Assembly: GCA_963675135.1 (NCBI GenBank)
Contig: OY776120.1
Coordinates: forward strand, 23,960,001-24,024,000
Direction of reading: 5' to 3'
DNA length: 64,000 bases
Source of the DNA: Galeopsis tetrahit
Lineage: Eukaryota > Streptophyta > Magnoliopsida > Lamiales > Lamiaceae
The notes below the pieces were generated by a model. That model did not search any database. It saw only the letters and a list, made by a program, of their open reading frames with translations, and had not been told where the DNA came from. Positions 1 through 9,059 of this stretch are shown one piece after another. The stretch's first letter is position 1; each line of letters begins with the position of its first letter. The translations under genes were made by a program, and so were the position numbers.

Positions 1-555
1 GCAAAAAGGATTTTGAGGTATCTCAAAGGCACTGAGAATCTAGGCCTTTGGTACCCTGCTGATGACAATATTGAGCTAACTGGCTACTCAGATGCTGATT
101 ATGGAGGATGTAGGATTGACAGAAAGTCCACTTCAGGGACTTGTCAATTCTTGGGCAACAAGCTTATTTCATGGTTCTCCAAGAAGCAGAACACAGTGGC
201 CACCTCCACCACTGAAGCTGAATATGTTGCTGCTGGAAGTTGTTGTGCTCAAATTCTTTGGCTAAGACAACAACTCAGAGACTACAAAGTCAACTCTACT
301 GAAGTACCAATTTTCTGTGATAACAATAGTGCCATTGCTATATCACAAAATCCTGTCTTGCACACAAGATGCAAGCATGTGGACATCAAGCACCACTTCA
401 TTAGAGATCATGTGGAGAAGAAGGATATCAAGCTAGTGAAAATTCACACAGACCATCAAAAAGCTGATATATTAACCAAGCCACTTGCAGAGGCAAGATT
501 TCTGGAGCTATCAGCAGAGTTGGGATTACTTGATCCAGGGAAGTTGGACAAATAA
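1..555 (+). CDS. Copia A: C-terminal end of pol (RNase H), cut by window edge
   Basis: The reading frame is open from base 1 to a TAA at 553-555. It encodes the RNase H end of a Ty1/Copia polyprotein, which degrades the RNA strand of the RNA:DNA hybrid during reverse transcription. Visible motifs are GYSDADYGG (first catalytic Asp), TTEAEYVAA (catalytic Glu), FCDNNSAI (Asp) and the typical Copia tail ADILTKPLAEARF. All acidic catalytic positions are present, unlike the related copies at 29.4 and 41.1 kb, where the first Asp is Tyr. Reverse transcriptase, integrase, protease, gag and the 5' LTR would lie left of the window. A purine tract and a long additional ORF in the same frame follow. The family assignment is secure; whether the whole element is intact cannot be judged. 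Confidence 0.95.
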   Translation, partial: AKRILRYLKGTENLGLWYPADDNIELTGYSDADYGGCRIDRKSTSGTCQFLGNKLISWFSKKQNTVATSTTEAEYVAAGSCCAQILWLRQQLRDYKVNSTEVPIFCDNNSAIAISQNPVLHTRCKHVDIKHHFIRDHVEKKDIKLVKIHTDHQKADILTKPLAEARFLELSAELGLLDPGKLDK

Positions 556-574
556 GTCCAAAGAAGTTCATTGA

Positions 575-587
575 TTAAGGGGGAAAC
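575..587 (+). promoter_or_regulatory. Internal polypurine-tract-like site just after pol (Copia A)
   Basis: TTAAGGGGGAAAC lies about 20 bases after the pol stop. It closely resembles the true polypurine tract beside the 3' LTR at 6414-6427. The same sequence sits right after pol in Copia B (15627-15637, reverse strand) and Copia C (29343-29353 and its duplicate). Multiple polypurine tracts are a published trait of Sireviruses. The rest of 556-1233 has no ORF of its own and is probably leader for the additional ORF. Confidence 0.55.
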
Positions 588-1233
588 AAACTCAAACTTC
601 AGCAGACTTGGTCAAGTCTACTGAAATTCAGAAACATGACCTTACCTCTTCAGGACACTTGTCCACAGTTCTTCAGGACACTTGTCCATGTAGGGTCAGA
701 TAAGTTGTCCTAGCTATCAAACCAAATCTTGGTATGATAAGCACCTATTTTTGGTGATCAAAACATATCTCGAAATCTGTCCCTTGAAATACAATTTTCA
801 CCTTTCTGGGATTTAATTTGTCTCCCACCCAAAAGGTCACTTTCCATGCATTAAATGCCAAGATTTAACTCTTGTTTGCATTAAACTTTTTGGGACATGA
901 TCTATCTCGAAAAATCCCCAGCCTTAAACAAACATTTAAAACCACCCACGTTTTGAATAAAACAGTTATTTCACTGTTACATTGGTTTTTTACCATTGGA
1001 TCAAAAATGGACAACTCCCCTGAAATCAATCCTAGCCGTCCATTTTGGATTTCCATTTTTGTTCACCTTTGAATTATCTCAAGACCTTACCAACTCATTG
1101 ACAAACATTCTTTTTAGAATATTCACAAGTCTTAAGATACCCACAAACACTTCTTCCCCAAGTATTCGAAACCCTAACTCAAAAGTTCTTCAAACTTTCT
1201 CATTCTTCATCAAACTTTCTCTGCAAACTTCAA

Positions 1234-4200
1234 ATGGCCCCCAAGGTTAGACCTGAGATGCTTGTTGATTTCTCCAACAAGGATCTAGACCTAGATTTTG
1301 CCTATCTTAGCAACAAGAACAATCTTCACTTTGAGCCAATTATTTCTTTTGAAAGTGAAGATCCTGAGATTACTCCAACCCTGAGATGGTTGAGAAGGGC
1401 TGGTCTCCAAAAGTTCTTGGAAGAAAGACCAAGCTCTTGCTTGGAGAGTTATATGGCAGAATTCTTTGCCTTCCTCAAGTGGAGAGGCAAGCCTGAAGAT
1501 GGTGAAGTATCAACCAGGCTATCCTACACAGCTGAAGGAGAGGAAGAGGAGAGATTCCATAGAGTTAGATTCTCCTCAGAGGATCTGGAAGGAGCCTTTG
1601 GATTGCCTTATGAGGGAAGGAATCCAGAAGTGTATGGCACTGGACATGAAGAGGAAATAGCCCAAGAGTGGTTATTAGTTCCAGGCCCTCTCTCCTCAAC
1701 TCAAAACAAGAAAACTCTCAAGCCAGAGTTTCTTAATCTCTTTGAGGTAGTTGCTAAGAGCCTCTTAAGCAACACTGGAAGTTTAGAGCAAGTCAGCCAT
1801 CCAAGGATCAGAATCATGGCTGCCATTATTGATGCCAGTGATAAGGGCATCAAGTTTGATTGGAGGACCTTCATCATGTCTGAGATGATGAAGGAGAAGG
1901 CTAAATTTAAGGTGAAAGCTCACAACAAGGTGGTGCTAGAAGGGAAAATCAAGTATTGCACCAGGGCAAGCTTGTTGATTGAGAGGTTTTCCCACTATTC
2001 CCAGATGCAGACCTTTGCAAAGCCCCTCCCAGCCCAAAAGATCCTGTTCAGAAAGCTCAGTAAGAAAACTGAGAAAAGAAGGATGCTACTGGCCAAGCCT
2101 GCTGAAGAACAGGAGGAAGAGAAGCCTAAGATGAAAAAGAGAACAAAGGCCAGGGCTGTAAAGACAAGAAAAATGTCTCAGAGAATCTCAGAAGAGAATT
2201 CAGATGCTTCAGCTGAGATTGAAGAAGTTGCTAGAGAAGGTGTACAAGTGCCATCTGATCATTCAGAAGAACTAAGGCAAACGTACAATGAGACTAGACA
2301 AAAGTCTAAGGGTGATAAGAGATTCAGGGAAGTTGTCCCTGAGAAGGAAGGAAGTGGAAGTAGCAGGGCCAGCAAGAGAAGGGCCAAACCTACTGAAAAG
2401 GTGTTGGAGCTGCAAGAAGAGAGGTCTCTTCAATTGGCTCTAAGGGAGAGCAGAGCTGAAAGCAGGGCCAAATCCATGTCAAGGACCAATTCATCTGGTT
2501 CTGGAACTCCAGAATCCAAAGTCCCTGAAGGTCAACCCATAGAGGCCAACCTCCCTGAAATTCAGTATCTTGAGCCCAACTCCCCTGAAACCCATGTTAC
2601 CCCTTCCAACCAACCCATTACCCCTGTAAATCTCACTAAGAGATATTCTCCTGAAGGGAATGAGCAAAGAAGTGGCATAGATGTGCTTGCTGATTTAGCA
2701 GTAGATGAGACAAGACTCCTGTCTCCCCTTGACTCATCCATGCTCAACTATTCAAAGCTCCTAGAGCATGCACTTCATGAGCCAACCCCCCTGAGTAAAG
2801 CCCCTTCAGAATCATTGCTCTCTAAAGCAGCTGAAGATCCTTCTGCTGTACCCAACCCATCTGAAGCCAAGATCCCTGAACTTAATCTACCTAAAGCCAC
2901 ATTAGGAGAACCCAGAGCCAACTCCCCTATAACCCAAAGTCCCCATTCAAGTGGAGATGAGGAGGAGTATACTTTTGAAAGTATGCTCAGAGGAGGAGCC
3001 AAGGCTACTGTGGACAGTTTGTATCCACAACTTGCTGAATTTCCAAGAATTCAGAAGGCCTTTCATGATCTAAGGATGCTTGTTGATGTGAAAGACAAAT
3101 CTATGATGGAGATATCACAAGTCATTCAAGATAAAGGTGCAAACTGGTGGCAAATAGAGGAGAACAGATTGCTACACTTTGCTGGAGTTTCAAAGACAAG
3201 ATTCCTCATTGATGAGGAGATTTTTGCAAAGCTGGTGGCTGATAAGATTACGGAGGAGAAAGAAAGAAAAGCCAAGGGAATCAAACACCCTGACAGTGGC
3301 TCTAATGATGATGATTCCCCTGATGATCCCTCAAACCTTTCAAATCCCAACCCTCCTGAAACCCCTCAAGCCAACCTCCCTGAACCCTTTCAACCCAAGT
3401 CTTCTGTAGCAGATAGACTTTCCAATCCTCCTAAAACCTATCATAGGAAAGGCTCTGTAACTTCAGAGGTGTTGACCAAGGGTGGTAACACAACCAAAGA
3501 CACATCTGCCAATGAAGGTTCTTCTGAACCCAAGGCACAGCCTAAAGATGTTGAGGTTCCTGTATTAGAGGCTAGTTTGATTAAGGCCTATTCAGTGTCA
3601 GAGGAGTTGGACATTGATCAGCCCTTAATCATTCAGGATGACTCAGTGGCTGTTGATATAAGCACTGTGATCTCCCCACAACTGCCATCTTTGAACCTTG
3701 ATGAAGGTGGAGATGTTGCAGGTTTAGGAGAAGGAGTTGAAAAGGAAAGATTAGTTGAAAAAACAGAGGGAGTTGAGGATGAAAGAGAGGTAGTCATCAC
3801 TAAGATAGTGAGTGTACCACCATATGAGGGTGGAATAAGTGAGGAAGGACAGGTTATTCTTGAAGTCAAATCTGAACTTCAGGAATCCCTTGGTGAAAGG
3901 AGGCCTGATTCCTTGAGTGAGAACATTATTCATGAAGGGAGAAAAGAACAAGTTGAAAATAAGAAGAAGACTGCTGATGTATCAGAGTCTTATGCAAAAG
4001 AAATTGAGGGTGATGAGTGCTTATTTCCTAACTTGTTTGATTTATCTGATGTTGCAGGTATTTCTCTTGACCAAATTTTTGCAGATGAGTTCCTCACAGA
4101 TGCACCTATTCAAGTTGATACAGGCTCAGCTCAGGCCTTACTTGGAATGCAATCAGAGAAGTTGGACTCCTTGGCTCATCAAGTCCAATCTGCTCATGCT

Positions 4201-5529
4201 GAAACCTCAGGAGCATTGAATGAGCAAGGAAGGACTCTAGCATCTGTAGAAATGAGGCTCACTGGCTCTGAAGATGTTGTGCTACCAACTCTTGAGGCAA
4301 GAATCAGTGGTGTGGAATCTGGTCTCCAAACCATCTCCACTGAAGTTCAAAGTGCCAAATCCACCATGGAAGCCATCTCAGAGGAAGTCAAGAAAGAGCA
4401 AAAGCTGCTGAGAGACAATCACAATGATAATGTCAAAGCTCTCAGGCTAACTGTCAAGCAAGCTCTTGGAAAGAAGACAGCACTACAAAAGAGAAGAGCT
4501 GAAGAGCAAAGGATAGCTATGGTCCAAGCAGCCTCTGAAAAGTTTTCCCAAGATGTATTGGCCAACATTGCTGAAGGTGCAGTGGCCAACCTCACTGAGC
4601 TCTTAAAAGCCCAACTGGATGCATCTCTGAAAGCAACCTTGGAGGAGGTTGTCCAACAAAAGATGAAGCCTGTTCTAGCTTTCCTTAGCTTGAGCAGTGA
4701 TAGGATGCAGAATATACATGATGAGAATGTATATTTGTTGGAAGAGATGAAGTCCCTGAACCAAGCCCAATCCCTAATGGCCACAACAATGAGTGACCTA
4801 AAGCCCCAGTGCTTTGATGCTGCCAAAAAGGGGGAAAGGGAAAGAGCAAGAGCAAAAGGTACCTTGGTGATTGGGAGTCCAGTGCAAGGGAAGGACAAAG
4901 TCCCTGAAGGAAAGGGAAAAGAGCCAGAAATGCTGAACTTGGAAGATTTGGATGAAGAGGAGCAGTTAGCATTGGCATTGAAGAACTCAATGGCCTCAGC
5001 TCAAGAGGAAAGAGCAAGGAAACAACAAAGACCAGGTGGTGAAGTGTCAGGTTTGGACAAAGATGCTGAAGGTGTCCAAACCAGAGGAAAGATCAAGAAG
5101 GCCCAAGGAAAGAAGAGACAAATTGAGAAATTCACTGACTTTCCTAGCAGCCTTGATCTTCCACCTGAATTCAGAATTGATGAGGATGAGCCTACATCAA
5201 AGAAAGCCAAAACTGCTGAAGAGCCCAAATCTACTGAAGAGGACAAATCTTCTGAATCTGGAAAAACTGCTGAAGGTACCAAGTCCTCTGAAGACATCGA
5301 AGAGTTATTTGCTGAAGGATTTGGACCTGAACCTAAGAAGAAGACAACAGTCCTAGCTCTTGATCCATCAAAACTGTTTCATGAAGGGTATGGCAAAGAC
5401 CCTGAAACACAACAAAAACTGGCCATGATGAGGGCCCAAGAGAAAATGGACTTAATGGAAGAAGCCAACAGAGCAAGAGATGAAAGAAGAGCAAACTTTC
5501 AGAAACCAAGAAGGAGAAGAGCAACTTAA
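1234..5529 (+). CDS. Copia A additional ORF (aORF), 1431 aa, function unknown
   Basis: A single open frame runs from ATG (MAPKVRPEMLVDF) to TAA, 678 bases downstream of pol and in the same frame. Residues about 40-260 form a compact domain (motifs WLRRAGLQKFLEERPSS, EFFAFLKW, FGLPYEGRNPEVY, HPRIRIMAAIIDA). It resembles what I recall as the 'putative plant transposon protein' family often found in plant retroelements. Residues about 270-930 are rich in Ser, Pro, Glu and Lys, look disordered and contain basic clusters that could act as nuclear signals. Residues about 965-1185 look like coiled coil, and a charged Lys/Glu-rich tail follows. I see no signal peptide or membrane segment, so the 'envelope-like' label used for Sireviruses is not supported. 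The N-terminal 230 residues are nearly the same as the truncated copies at 28.0 and 39.8 kb, and the overall architecture matches the Copia B aORF. The biochemical role is unknown. Confidence 0.85.
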   Translation: MAPKVRPEMLVDFSNKDLDLDFAYLSNKNNLHFEPIISFESEDPEITPTLRWLRRAGLQKFLEERPSSCLESYMAEFFAFLKWRGKPEDGEVSTRLSYTAEGEEEERFHRVRFSSEDLEGAFGLPYEGRNPEVYGTGHEEEIAQEWLLVPGPLSSTQNKKTLKPEFLNLFEVVAKSLLSNTGSLEQVSHPRIRIMAAIIDASDKGIKFDWRTFIMSEMMKEKAKFKVKAHNKVVLEGKIKYCTRASLLIERFSHYSQMQTFAKPLPAQKILFRKLSKKTEKRRMLLAKPAEEQEEEKPKMKKRTKARAVKTRKMSQRISEENSDASAEIEEVAREGVQVPSDHSEELRQTYNETRQKSKGDKRFREVVPEKEGSGSSRASKRRAKPTEKVLELQEERSLQLALRESRAESRAKSMSRTNSSGSGTPESKVPEGQPIEANLPEIQYLEPNSPETHVTPSNQPITPVNLTKRYSPEGNEQRSGIDVLADLAVDETRLLSPLDSSMLNYSKLLEHALHEPTPLSKAPSESLLSKAAEDPSAVPNPSEAKIPELNLPKATLGEPRANSPITQSPHSSGDEEEYTFESMLRGGAKATVDSLYPQLAEFPRIQKAFHDLRMLVDVKDKSMMEISQVIQDKGANWWQIEENRLLHFAGVSKTRFLIDEEIFAKLVADKITEEKERKAKGIKHPDSGSNDDDSPDDPSNLSNPNPPETPQANLPEPFQPKSSVADRLSNPPKTYHRKGSVTSEVLTKGGNTTKDTSANEGSSEPKAQPKDVEVPVLEASLIKAYSVSEELDIDQPLIIQDDSVAVDISTVISPQLPSLNLDEGGDVAGLGEGVEKERLVEKTEGVEDEREVVITKIVSVPPYEGGISEEGQVILEVKSELQESLGERRPDSLSENIIHEGRKEQVENKKKTADVSESYAKEIEGDECLFPNLFDLSDVAGISLDQIFADEFLTDAPIQVDTGSAQALLGMQSEKLDSLAHQVQSAHAETSGALNEQGRTLASVEMRLTGSEDVVLPTLEARISGVESGLQTISTEVQSAKSTMEAISEEVKKEQKLLRDNHNDNVKALRLTVKQALGKKTALQKRRAEEQRIAMVQAASEKFSQDVLANIAEGAVANLTELLKAQLDASLKATLEEVVQQKMKPVLAFLSLSSDRMQNIHDENVYLLEEMKSLNQAQSLMATTMSDLKPQCFDAAKKGERERARAKGTLVIGSPVQGKDKVPEGKGKEPEMLNLEDLDEEEQLALALKNSMASAQEERARKQQRPGGEVSGLDKDAEGVQTRGKIKKAQGKKRQIEKFTDFPSSLDLPPEFRIDEDEPTSKKAKTAEEPKSTEEDKSSESGKTAEGTKSSEDIEELFAEGFGPEPKKKTTVLALDPSKLFHEGYGKDPETQQKLAMMRAQEKMDLMEEANRARDERRANFQKPRRRRAT

Positions 5530-5979
5530 AGCAAGATGAAGCCTCAGCTTCTAATCCCAATGGACACCAAATATCCACACTTGGATAAATGGGTGCCAAT
5601 TCAACTGAATGACACATGGGAAGAAGCCAAAAGGGAGTTTGTCTATGACTTTTATGTCATTGACAGATGGAATGGAGGAGATGCAAACTCTGCCTTCACT
5701 GAGTTCATGCTAGAATACTACAGAGAGTTGTATCAACAACTACTTGCAGCTGCTGACATTGCAAGATTTGAACTCACAGCTCCCAAGCCAATCATATACA
5801 TGCCTCCAAAGCTTTAAGGATGGATTGACCAAGCAAGAATTCTGAGGGAATTCACTGAGATCCTTAAGCTGAACAAGATGGTTCTTGGACCTAAAGGAAC
5901 CAACCAAGAAGCCATGGCACTGAAAAGAAGAGTGTGGGCACAGTATGGAATGCTGCCACCTCCTGAGGATGATCTTTGA
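5530..5979 (+). pseudogene. C-terminal module of Copia A aORF, separated by in-frame stops
   Basis: After the TAA at 5527-5529 the same frame continues through a Trp-rich stretch (DKWVPIQLNDTWEEAK, FYVIDRWNGG) to a second TAA at 5815-5817. It then runs through WIDQARILREFTEILK to a TGA at 5977-5979. The last roughly 110 residues of the intact Copia B aORF have the same layout (DAWFKVKMKWELDHW, FDKFIETQDRNLW, FSKWITPM, a basic helix, then the stop). The region therefore appears to be the true C-terminus of this protein, cut off in A by two nonsense codons. An ATG at 5536 could start a 93-residue separate product, but the homology argues for a decayed extension. Confidence 0.65.
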
Positions 5980-6413
5980 AATGGCTAAGTCTTCTGACCT
6001 TACTTGAATGATCAACTATGCTGAAATATGGTCAAGTTTGCTGATGTGTTAATCTGGTTGCTCTGATCTATTAAAGATTGCTCTGATACAAGCTCTGTGC
6101 TCTGATGCTGAAAATATTATTTTTGTCTTGAATTATTAGAATGAAATGCTCTGATGTATTTAAGTGCTATTGATTCATGCTCTGATATGTTAATTTCAAC
6201 TATCAACATGCCTGTAATGATTTTTTTTATGAATGATAGTTGAACTTATTTTGAATCAAGAAACACAAATCTCTCTATGCCTATCTTAAAACCTACTTGC
6301 AACAAAAACAGTGAATACACTAACACATTATTTTTCAGGAATATTGACCTCAGTCATGTCTTCTGAAGATACATGTAATAGGTTGCTTAATTTGTATAGG
6401 TTTTGGCATCATC
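5980..6413 (+). other. Copia A 3' untranslated region with repeated TGCTCTGAT word
   Basis: There is no ORF here. The sequence lies between the aORF end and the polypurine tract. The short word GCTCTGAT occurs at least five times between about 6060 and 6190, embedded in AT-rich DNA. It probably belongs to the element's 3' untranslated region. Confidence 0.6.
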
Positions 6414-6427
6414 AAAAAGGGGGAAAT
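6414..6427 (+). promoter_or_regulatory. Polypurine tract of Copia A
   Basis: AAAAAGGGGGAAAT directly abuts the first TG of the 3' LTR. This is the expected RNase H-resistant primer for plus-strand synthesis. Confidence 0.85.
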
Positions 6428-8375
6428 TGTTGGGAATAAAATGAGACATGTTTTGATCTAATACCAAAACCCCCTGAGACATGCCTAAGTCAATATAAAT
6501 ATGTTCTAAGAATGTTAGAACATATAGATTATAGGCTAGATGAGAAGCTGAAATGTTAGGCAACTCTTAGACAATTAGATGCACAATTTGAGGGGGAACC
6601 TATGCTTTGAAGATGATCAAGATCAAGTCCCCCCAAGGCTCAAATTCTGGAACAATCACTTAAGAGTAAGGACACTCTATGAAATCTAAGATGCTCTTAT
6701 CAGGAGAGTTGTCCAGAGAAGATGCTCTTATACAAGAACAAGATTGTGAAGCTCAAAAGGACAAGTCCAATGAAGATGCTCTTATCAGGAGAGTTGTCCA
6801 GAGAAAGTACTCATAAAACTCTGATCAGGAGAGTTGTCCAAAGAAGCTAACCATATGCAAGAACAAGTTTACATAGCTCAAAAGGACAAGACTACTCAAA
6901 GGTTTTCATCAGGAGAGTTGTCCAGAGAAGTCAACTCTAGGCATAAAATGCTCTGATAAAAAAAAGATTAAATATACTGATCAGGAGAGTTGTCCAGAGG
7001 AGTTGTCTCAGCTAAATTGACCAAGATCAAGTGCTCTGAAAGCCTAAGATCAACTATGCTGAAGAGATTGAGACAACCAGTCCCTAAAGGTCCTCAAAGG
7101 AATGAGCTAAGACCATACACAAGAGAAATAAAGGGAAAGAGCCAAGTCATCTGAAGAAGAGCAAGCCAACCATGCTGAAAAGCAAAACTGCTGATAGTGA
7201 TAAGGAGAGTTGTCCAGATGATAAGGAATGTTGTCTTATCATTGGATCAACCTTCAGAAGCCATGTCCAAGTCCTAACAAAAAGTCAAACATTGGGAAAA
7301 GTGCTGCAGAATGAAGACAAAACTGTTACAGCCGTTTATTACCCAAATGAGGACATGTCACTATCAAGAATCTGTCTTCCAGTTTGAAGAACTCAAGGAA
7401 GACATTTATAGCAATTTGGGGCTGCCTCTCCAACGGGCAAATCCTCCATTTTGTCTATAAATACAGAAGTGTGAAGACCATTTGAAAGCACCTCAACACA
7501 ATCCAACTATCCAACTGACCTCAACCTAGCTCAAAGTTCTTACAAGCTAGAGTGCTTTCAAAGCTTTCAAAGACTATCTTAGTCTTCAAACACTTCTTCT
7601 AAGCTGAACCAAATTGTATATCCATACACAAGCTTAGAGAGATATCCTATCCTTATACACTGATCTTCATTGTAAAGGATATCTCATTAGTTGGAACCTT
7701 ACTTCAACCCTTACACCTTTCAAGAGTGAAAGTGAGAAGGTTGTAGTAGTAGAAGTGGTAGGAGCTGACTGTTGAGAGAAGAACAGTTCAGTTCTGAGTT
7801 GAGAAGAGGGTACTAGGACTCTAGACATCCTAGGGATCAATTCACCAAGGAGTGGTGTTCTTGATCAAGTGCACCTTGGCACTATAAAACAAGTTAATTC
7901 CAAGAGTGAAGGAATTATCCTGTTAAATCAGGGAAAGTGGATGTAGGAGCTTGAGTCTCTGAACTACTATAAACTCTTGTGTTGATTTACTTTACAAGTA
8001 CTTACATTCATTCAACACTGCACACAAATCTGATCTTTCAAAGATACATATTCAAAGACTGTGCAAAACTGTTTTGGACAACTTCCCTGAAGCTTAACTG
8101 GACTGTGTTACATTGACTAAGTGATTTCAGAAATTAAAGGAGTCTAAACTTAAAGGGCCAACCACTATTCCGCACATATAACTCCCCTAGATAGTTATTC
8201 AACTAAGTACTCAATAGTACTTAGTAGATTGATTATCTTAGAAGAGTTAATCATCTTCAGCAGAGTTGTCCAAGACAATCTTGCTGAGTTCTGGTTTGAT
8301 CTAGTTGAAAAGAATTTGCATACAAGTGTATTCCCCCCCCCATACACTTGTTATCTACTCCTTTCAGGACCAACA
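6428..8375 (+). mobile_element. 3' LTR of Copia A (1948 bp)
   Basis: The LTR begins TGTTGGGAATAAAATG right after the polypurine tract and ends TTTCAGGACCAACA. It matches, in opposite orientation, the LTRs at 23627-25410 and 35368-37156. A TATA box (TATAAATA) lies at 7456-7463. U3 holds six copies of a GGAGAGTTGTCC word (first at 6700, last at 7201). Near the 3' end, a 10-base inverted repeat (8322-8331 and 8342-8351) flanks a run of nine C. The 5' LTR is outside the window, so neither the target duplication nor the age can be assessed. The 71-codon frame at 7172-7387 is not considered a gene. Confidence 0.9.
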
Positions 8376-8380
8376 TAATG

Positions 8381-9017
8381 CAATATTGTATGTCATCTAA
8401 TATCTATCAGAAGAGTTGCTATTGTTCTGATCTTGGAGTTCAGCAAAGTTGGGTTAAGGTGTAACTCAATTGATAAGGTTTAGTGGTCTTATTAGGAGTC
8501 AACTAATCTGAAGTTATTGAGTTTGGACAACTCTGCTTATGCAAGTCGTCTGAAGTCAGTGCAGGAGAGTTGGGGCCAAGTCTGCTGAGACAAGTCTGCT
8601 GAAGCCAACTCAGCTTATCCCAAGTCTGCTGAGACAAGTCTGCTGGGTCAAGTCTACTGAAATCTAGTTTTCAGAGTTAGTTAATTCTGTTATTTCTGTT
8701 AGTTAGTTAGTTGGTTAGTGGCGGTTATCCAATGCATTGTACATCTATAAATACACCATCTAGTGCATAGGTTGTAGGTTACACACTTAGAGAGTTCAAG
8801 AAAGAGATCAAGCTTTGTGTATACTTGTAATTTGTAACTTTCATATTGTGATTAGTGAAGAGAGTCTTCTATCTTCCGTGGACGTAGATCATTTGATCGA
8901 ACCACGTAAATCCCGTGTTCTTTCTTTGAGTTCTTTATTCGTTTCAATTCATTGCATTTCTAGTCGTCTTGATTTATCATTTGTAAGGAGTTGCTTTGTG
9001 AATACAATTGCATAACA
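8381..9017 (+). mobile_element. Solo or truncated Copia LTR of a different family
   Basis: This segment has the signature of a Tork/Tnt1-type Copia LTR: a TATA box (TATAAATA at 8746-8753), a leader, and a U5-like end with the characteristic CGTGGACGTAGATCATTTGA and GAACCACGTAAATC segments. It finishes ...GCATAACA near 9017. No primer-binding site follows and no internal region is attached, so it is a solo LTR or fragment. Its left boundary is uncertain because Copia A ends immediately before it. Confidence 0.65.
8577..8660 (+). repeat. Five AAGTCTGCTGA-type motifs in LTR upstream region
   Basis: The word AAGTCTGCTGA (last copy AAGTCTACTGA) recurs five times within 84 bases, about 90-170 bases upstream of the TATA box. 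Tandem upstream boxes act as enhancers in Tnt1-type LTRs, so an enhancer array is plausible. No function has been shown for this sequence. Confidence 0.6.
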
Positions 9018-9059
9018 TTATTAATCATGGGGTAGGTCTCCTGTAGACTCAATTCCTTA

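Noticed and set aside
4419..5297. Reverse-strand open frames of 94-159 codons opposite the Copia A aORF
   Set aside because: They are complements of a low-complexity Lys/Glu/Ser coding region and show no family resemblance.
1234..5529. Envelope gene of an endogenous retrovirus
   Set aside because: No signal peptide, membrane span, Cys-rich ectodomain or furin-like site is visible. The term 'env-like' is historical for Sireviruses and is not supported by this sequence.
7172..7387. 71-codon frame in the Copia A LTR, also present in the LTRs at 24597-24812 and 36343-36558
   Set aside because: The frame and stop are kept, but nearly all base differences between copies change the amino acid (about eight) and only one is clearly silent. 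It lies in U3 and includes the repeated GGAGAGTTGTCC word, so it is LTR DNA rather than a gene.
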